Origin: Planctomycetota bacterium
GTDB lineage: Bacteria > Planctomycetota > UBA8742 > UBA2392
NCBI GenBank assembly: GCA_016712285.1
Contig: JADJRK010000001.1
Coordinates: forward strand, 1,116,001 to 1,180,000
Direction of reading: 5' to 3'
DNA: 64,000 bases
The notes below the pieces were generated by a model that saw nothing but the letters and a program-made list of their open reading frames with translations, did not search any database and had not been told where the DNA came from. Every line of letters starts with the position of its first letter. Within the stretch, counting starts at the first letter, position 1. Below, piece after piece: positions 59,656 through 64,000 of this stretch. A program made the translations under genes and the position numbers.

Positions 59656-60244
59656 ACAGTTTCTTTGGCAGAGCGCTGAAGGGCGTGGGCACTTCCGCTG
59701 GGTGTAGTAGCTCGAGAATTGCGTACACGCAATTCACCGCCGGCGCGGCGTCGGTGGTGTACAGCGACGCCAGCCCCTGCAGCGTCTGCATGACGATGCG
59801 CACGGGGTCAAGCCAGTTGCGGCGCGCATTGCCCTTGATGACCTGGCCGTCATGCACGGCATCGGCGACCGAGTTCAGGACCGAGCCCGTGGGCAGCCCG
59901 CGCTCGTGGAACAGTTTCTGCAAGTGGCGTTCGCGGTGCTCAATCGATTTGTCGAGTTGCGCAGGTACGCCGAACGCGTTGGTCAGGCGATCGACCACTT
60001 CGGCCCATGTCACGTTGCGCGTCGGCACAAACGAACGCCAGCCGTTCAGTCGCGCGATCATGCCCTTGCGGTCGGCATCAATGATTGCGGCAGCCTGCTT
60101 CTCGGCCTCGCCGACCAGGGCCTTTGAAAATGTAAAGTCGAGGTGCGCGGCGAAGTTGTCGCGCGCATGGGCCGGCTGGGCGATCAGCGCCTCAAGCGGT
60201 CGGCGCCATCCTGAATCTTGAACCTTGCGAACGTCGGTGGACAT
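59654..60244 (-). CDS. Hypothetical protein
   Basis: 196 residues from the ATG at 60242-60244 (GAGG upstream); an ATG at 60280 is possible. Mostly helical: RPLEALIAQPAHARDNFAAHLDF, EAEKQAAAIIDADRKGMIARL, WAEVVDRLTNAFGV, RERHLQKLFHERGLP. No family recognised. It is convergent with mdh. Confidence 0.6.
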   Translation of the reverse strand: MSTDVRKVQDSGWRRPLEALIAQPAHARDNFAAHLDFTFSKALVGEAEKQAAAIIDADRKGMIARLNGWRSFVPTRNVTWAEVVDRLTNAFGVPAQLDKSIEHRERHLQKLFHERGLPTGSVLNSVADAVHDGQVIKGNARRNWLDPVRIVMQTLQGLASLYTTDAAPAVNCVYAILELLHPAEVPTPFSALPKKL

Positions 60245-60320
60245 AAAGGCCCTCACGAAGCGTCCCAAGGCTAGTTTCATCCCGAACGAATTGCCACATG
60301 CTGATGCTTTTGATTCACCT

Positions 60321-60626
60321 CTACCGGCCGCGAAGCGTGCGACGAATCGTTCTGGGGCGCTGCCTGGCATCCATCAACGCAACGACCTGGATGTGCTTCT
60401 CGTGGACGCGATACATGAGGAACACATGGAAGGGGCGCAGCAGGAACCTTCGTGTCGCGCGGTAGTATGTTCTGCCGCTGCGCGGGAAGTCGGCACCCTG
60501 AGCAAGGCGCGCCAGAAACACTTCGTAAAGCTGATCGCCCAGTCCGGGTGACTTGGCGTCATAGGACCATGCCAGCTCTGCAAGATCGATGGCGGCTTCA
60601 GTCGTGACGATAACCGGAAGCGTCAC
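60321..60626 (-). CDS. RelE/ParE-family toxin
   Basis: A 101-residue type II toxin fold: IVTTEAAIDLAELAWSYDAKSPGLGDQLYEVF, broken by the usual turn, then RRFLLRPFHVFLMYRVHEKHIQVVALMDARQRP. ParE-type members poison gyrase and RelE-type members cut mRNA; which applies is unclear. The start ATG overlaps the antitoxin stop (ATGA), as is typical for such pairs. Confidence 0.9.
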   Translation of the reverse strand: MTLPVIVTTEAAIDLAELAWSYDAKSPGLGDQLYEVFLARLAQGADFPRSGRTYYRATRRFLLRPFHVFLMYRVHEKHIQVVALMDARQRPRTIRRTLRGR

Positions 60627-60874
60627 TTCCCGGCTTTCTTGCGGTTGTGTTCACGAGCAATGCGGACGGCCTCTTCCGGGCTGACGCCCTCATTCGGATG
60701 GGTGTCGAGGTAATCCAGGCGGCGGTCAAGCTCGGACTTGAGCTCATGCGGAAGCGGCTCTTCGTCGCCCACAGCTTCATCAATCTGGCCCAGGAGCATG
60801 GTAATCAACTCATACCGCTCCTGGTCGGTCAGCGATTCCGCCTGTTTGGCCAGTTGGCTTACGGCCTTGGTCAT
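60623..60874 (-). CDS. Addiction-module antitoxin
   Basis: An 83-residue helical protein of the putative addiction-module component family: AKQAESLTDQERYELITMLL, LDRRLDYLDTHPNEGVSPEEA, ending in a basic tail. It would neutralise the RelE/ParE toxin encoded immediately downstream and often represses its own operon. Short helical DNA-binding features are not obvious. Confidence 0.88.
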   Translation of the reverse strand: MTKAVSQLAKQAESLTDQERYELITMLLGQIDEAVGDEEPLPHELKSELDRRLDYLDTHPNEGVSPEEAVRIAREHNRKKAGK

Positions 60875-60924
60875 ACGGAAATTGTAGCCGCGCCGAGAAA
60901 ACCCGCCAAGTAAGTCGTGTGGGC

Positions 60925-62103
60925 CTACTTTCTTTCGCGGGCGTGGTCAGCGCGGACGGTATCAAGCCATGCATACAATCCGGCCATCTGCTGGGCGAAG
61001 TCGTGGGTGTGGCCATCCAGCGGATTCTTGAAGAACGGCGCCAGTTGCGCCAGCATCCCGCTTTCGCCGCGCTGCCAGGCAAGCCCGACCAGGCGCACGA
61101 GGTCAAGCACCAGCGGGGCCGCCAGCGCGCTGTCGCACCCCTGCCAGGTGAACTGAAAGGTCATCTGGGTGCCGAGGAATCCTTCGAAGTGGATCAGGTC
61201 CCAGGCGGTTTTCCAGTCGCCCAGGCTTGGCACGTACTGGATGTCGGTGCGCACAAACGCGCCGCCCAGCATTTCGCGCAGCGCCACGTCTTTCTGGCGC
61301 AGCTTGCTGTCTTTGCTGGCGGGCGCATCCAGCACAGCACCGTCGTTGTTGCCGAGAAAGTTGTTGCCGACCCAGCTCAGCACCTTGAGATTGCGCGCCA
61401 GGAACATCGGCCCCAGCACCGTCTTGAGCAACGTCTCGCCCGTTTTGCCGTCTTTTCCTGCATGCGGCAGCCGCGAGTCCCGTGCGATTTTGCGCAGCGC
61501 CGGCAGCTCGCTGGCCTGGCTTGGCGTGAAGTTGATGTATGCACAACCCTGGCGCAACGCCGCGAGCGCAGCCAGCAACGTGCCCGAAGCAAACCCGCCG
61601 CCCGCTTTGGGCAGCGCTTCCATCAGGCGTTCGGGCGAATCAAAGTCTGCAGTTTCCGCAAAGTGCGGCTCGGTGCTGCACAGGTTTACCACAATCACGC
61701 GGTCAAGATTGTTGTCGGCACGAAAGCGGGCAATTCGTTCCTCGATGCGTGTCAACTCGGCCAAATAGCCGCCCTTGGGCACCGTGCCAAAGCCGAAGCC
61801 CGCCACCGTCTGCACGTTCTTGTCCACGGCGGTCAGGTGATCGCGCAGTTCGCGGGCGAGCTTTTCGGGCAGGATGCGCGACTCGCCCAGTTCAACGGCC
61901 TTTTCATGCAGCGGCTTGCTGCTGACGTCGGCACCCCCGAACACGAAGTCCTGAACCGCAGGCAGCGCAATGCCGCGAAACTCGGGGCCTTCAGTGACCA
62001 TGCCGGTGGTCGTGGCGCGATTCTGCGCGATGGCAAGTGCGCCTGCGATGACCGTCGTGGCAACGTTGCCGCGCGCGCCGATGAAGTACACTCCGATGCT
62101 CAT
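60925..62103 (-). CDS. ino1: Inositol-3-phosphate synthase
   Basis: A 392-residue NAD-dependent isomerase converting glucose-6-P to myo-inositol-3-P. GVYFIGARGNVATTVIAGAL is the NAD motif; NFTPSQASELPAL, VGNNFLGNNDGAVLDAP and FEGFLGTQMTFQFTWQGCDSA, split by normal family gaps, are diagnostic. Length fits archaeal/actinobacterial forms. It implies inositol lipids or compatible solutes such as di-inositol phosphate. It stands 50 bases upstream of the toxin-antitoxin pair on the same strand; no inositol monophosphatase is nearby. Confidence 0.95.
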   Translation of the reverse strand: MSIGVYFIGARGNVATTVIAGALAIAQNRATTTGMVTEGPEFRGIALPAVQDFVFGGADVSSKPLHEKAVELGESRILPEKLARELRDHLTAVDKNVQTVAGFGFGTVPKGGYLAELTRIEERIARFRADNNLDRVIVVNLCSTEPHFAETADFDSPERLMEALPKAGGGFASGTLLAALAALRQGCAYINFTPSQASELPALRKIARDSRLPHAGKDGKTGETLLKTVLGPMFLARNLKVLSWVGNNFLGNNDGAVLDAPASKDSKLRQKDVALREMLGGAFVRTDIQYVPSLGDWKTAWDLIHFEGFLGTQMTFQFTWQGCDSALAAPLVLDLVRLVGLAWQRGESGMLAQLAPFFKNPLDGHTHDFAQQMAGLYAWLDTVRADHARERK

Positions 62104-62131
62104 CTGTTCTCCTGCCGTTTACGTGCGGCGA

Positions 62132-63196
62132 TCACTTCTCAAGCGCCGCCAGCGCCCTCTTTGCAAAGTCCCGCCGCTCCGGCGTCTGCGATGCCAGCTC
62201 TGATGTCGACTCGGCCGCGCTGCGCTTGACAACCGGGAATGGCACGAAGCGCTGCTCCACAGTGCCGGAGCCGACTTCGCCTTCCTTGCCGCTGTCGCCT
62301 GTGCCGCCCTTGTCGCCGGCTTTTTCGCCGGCCTTTTCGCCTGCCCCCATCGCCAGGTTCTCAAGCCGTGTCGCAAGGGCCTGCCTGTCTTCGGGGCTGG
62401 ATGGCGCCGTCTGGGGCAGACCGGCTGCACCCTGCTGCACCTGGGTGTCGGCTGCGGCTTCGCCCGCGCGCTTGGCCTCGTCCAGAGCGCCCTGGCGCTG
62501 TTCGTGGGTGGCGCTTTCGCTGCGCATGAGTTGAGCCGCCTTGTTCATCGCCGCCGCAGCCTTTTGCAAACCCATGGCCTCGGCGCGGGCGCCGGCGTCG
62601 GCAGCGTCGCGGCCGCTTTGCACGTTGATGCTGAATGCCGTGTCAGCCGCTGCATCCGGACGGGTGCCAGGACCTGCCGGCACGTCTACACCGAGGGCCC
62701 AGACCAGCGCCGTCGTTGCAGCCAGCAGCAGCAGCGGCGCCAGCACCAATGAGCTGGTCGTCAGCACGTGCGGCGCGGGCAGGCGCAGCGCCCTGCTCAG
62801 GGCTTCGCCGGCGCGTTTCAGTACCGGCTGGTGAAAGCGGTCGGTGTTAGCCAACTGCAGCGCCGTGGCAAGTGCGCCATCATCGTCGCCGAGCCTTGCT
62901 TCAAGGGCCAGTGCTGCGTCAGTCACGCCCGGTACCCGTGTGCGGCGCAAGGCAGCGACCAGGCCAGCCACGAAACCGAAGATGGCCAGCGCCAGCACCC
63001 AAAGCGGCGCCGACTCGAAAGCTGCGCCCAATGCCAGCGGCAGCGCCACCAGCAGCAGCACTCCTGCCAGCGCAGTCACACTGCCGGCCAGCATGGCGGT
63101 CACGATGGCGCGCAGTGCCTGCCGGGCCAACAGGCGCAGCGCCACTACGCGCAGTTGCGCGTGCAGGGACACACTGGTTGTGGCTGCGCTGCTCAT
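62132..63196 (-). CDS. Hypothetical membrane protein with Ala/Glu-rich tail
   Basis: 354 residues. Two hydrophobic segments near the N-terminus (SVTALAGVLLLVALPLALG, LWVLALAIFGFVAGLVAAL), a soluble part, a third helix (VLAPLLLLAATTALVWALG) and a long low-complexity region (EKAGEKAGDKGGTGDSG). The layout resembles DUF4175-like membrane proteins often near MoxR genes; the similarity is loose. The ATG overlaps the upstream stop as ATGA, so it is coupled to the lipoprotein. Confidence 0.65.
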   Translation of the reverse strand: MSSAATTSVSLHAQLRVVALRLLARQALRAIVTAMLAGSVTALAGVLLLVALPLALGAAFESAPLWVLALAIFGFVAGLVAALRRTRVPGVTDAALALEARLGDDDGALATALQLANTDRFHQPVLKRAGEALSRALRLPAPHVLTTSSLVLAPLLLLAATTALVWALGVDVPAGPGTRPDAAADTAFSINVQSGRDAADAGARAEAMGLQKAAAAMNKAAQLMRSESATHEQRQGALDEAKRAGEAAADTQVQQGAAGLPQTAPSSPEDRQALATRLENLAMGAGEKAGEKAGDKGGTGDSGKEGEVGSGTVEQRFVPFPVVKRSAAESTSELASQTPERRDFAKRALAALEK

Positions 63197-64000
63197 TCGT
63201 GCGGCTCAAAGATCAGGGTGACTTGCGCCGGCTGGCCGCGCTCAGCGCGTGGTATGCCGGGCGCGTTCGGGTTTGGCGAATAGACATCGCTGTGGGTGCC
63301 GCTTTCGCGGTCGTTGTCCAGCACACACGACGAGTCTCGCCACATGGCGATCAGGTTGCCCTTGAGGTCGGCTTCGAACAGCGAACGGTTCAGCTCAGGT
63401 CGGAACTGTTCCTGGCTGCCGGTGAACACCCACCCCACCATCTCAGGCTTGCCCTCAAGCCGGAAATCCATCAGCCATTCTTCCACTCGAACAACGGTAG
63501 TCTCGCCGGTTTCAGCGTGCTTGAAACGTACGCTGATCTTCACGCGGTCGCCGGTGGGCTTTTCGAGGTAGCCACGACCCATGTGTTTTTCTTTGCCTTC
63601 GGCCAGACCCACGATCTCAAGGGCGCGTTTCAGGTGCTCGCCCTTGGCGGTGGCTGCAAATAGCGATTCGTGTGTCGCCCCGCCCGGGGCCACCAGCAGA
63701 AACTCGAGGGGGCGCGTCTGTTCGCTCAGCATGACGGCATCCATCTCGACGCGCTTCTCGGCGGGCCATGCGCGCAGGCCGCCCTCAAAGCTGACGTAGG
63801 CGGCTTCGCGCTGGTTGCCCGGCGCGGGCTCAGGCTCGACGGGCTGGTTGCGCGGCGGTTCCGGCTGCTTGTTTGCCGGCGACTCGGTGTTGCCGGGGCT
63901 TGCGTTCGCAGGCGTGACAGCCGCCGTGTTCGGGCCCGGTGCAGTGGCGTTGTTGCCACCGCACGCCGAAAGCAGCCCCAGAACTAAGGCAATCAATGCA
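63193..64000 (-). CDS. Lipoprotein, N-terminus beyond the window
   Basis: At least 267 residues. The visible N-terminus ALIALVLGLLSACGG is a lipoprotein signal peptide with lipobox LSAC; the first in-window start (TTG, 63994-63996) is too close to it, so the true start is probably past base 64000. A Pro/Asn/Glu-rich linker follows, then a soluble domain (EAAYVSFEGGLRAWPAEKRVEMD ... TTVVRVEEWLMDFRLEG). No family recognised. Coupled to the membrane gene downstream by ATGA. Confidence 0.65.
   Translation of the reverse strand, partial: ALIALVLGLLSACGGNNATAPGPNTAAVTPANASPGNTESPANKQPEPPRNQPVEPEPAPGNQREAAYVSFEGGLRAWPAEKRVEMDAVMLSEQTRPLEFLLVAPGGATHESLFAATAKGEHLKRALEIVGLAEGKEKHMGRGYLEKPTGDRVKISVRFKHAETGETTVVRVEEWLMDFRLEGKPEMVGWVFTGSQEQFRPELNRSLFEADLKGNLIAMWRDSSCVLDNDRESGTHSDVYSPNPNAPGIPRAERGQPAQVTLIFEPHE

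Overview
This is GC-rich, gene-dense chromosomal DNA from a Gram-negative bacterium. Two envelope systems point to an outer membrane: a heptose-epimerase-like gene, and Lgt with several lipobox lipoproteins. A prepilin peptidase is also present. Planctomycetota or a close PVC relative is the likeliest source. The support is a short PheT without the N-terminal tRNA-binding module, a tricorn-like protease, a deoxyhypusine-synthase homologue, a dnaA gene without dnaN/recF neighbours, and a copy of a repeat of the type CCCGAAGCGCAAGCGAGGG that I recall as common in planctomycetes. That assignment is inference. I found no rRNA, convincing tRNA, CRISPR array or prophage.

Layout. 1-9.0 kb, minus strand: plsX (cut by the window edge), rpmF, alaS, an IS200/REP-type transposase between mirrored hairpin arrays, recA, a membrane tyrosine phosphatase, a heptose epimerase and a deoxyhypusine-synthase-like gene. 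9.0-15.6 kb: a hemerythrin/flavin-barrel/GAF cluster, a MazG-like pyrophosphohydrolase and a tricorn-type protease. 15.7-25.5 kb: a candidate structured RNA, a thioesterase/acyl-ligase pair, a DUF169 gene, lgt, pheT, a C-terminal processing protease and a rhomboid-fold protein lacking catalytic residues. 25.7-36.4 kb: an FHA-GAF-HD-GYP signalling protein, rpe, a four-helix-bundle cassette, pgk, several hypotheticals, islands of palindromic repeats, a GAPDH homologue and a HEAT-repeat lipoprotein.

36.6-53.6 kb, mostly plus strand: ald, dnaA, a trifunctional aroD-aroE-aroK fusion, a chain of three genes joined by TAATG overlaps (prepilin peptidase, class IV aminotransferase, lipid kinase), a bifunctional histidine-degradation enzyme, cysS and ispF (minus), and a tryptophan 2,3-dioxygenase/kynureninase cluster with two small membrane-protein paralogues. 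53.6-64 kb: hyuB/hyuA and an alpha/beta hydrolase, rhodanese, malate dehydrogenase, a RelE/ParE-type toxin-antitoxin pair, inositol-3-phosphate synthase and two envelope proteins at the edge.

Most genes are housekeeping and appear vertically inherited. The unusual content lies in the AroD-AroE-AroK fusion, the palindromic-repeat biology (transposase flanks, an in-frame insert in alaS, a 93-bp tandem array beside the GAPDH gene, repeat-like basic protein tails), the candidate RNA near 15.8 kb and the small-membrane-protein pair inside the kynurenine cluster.
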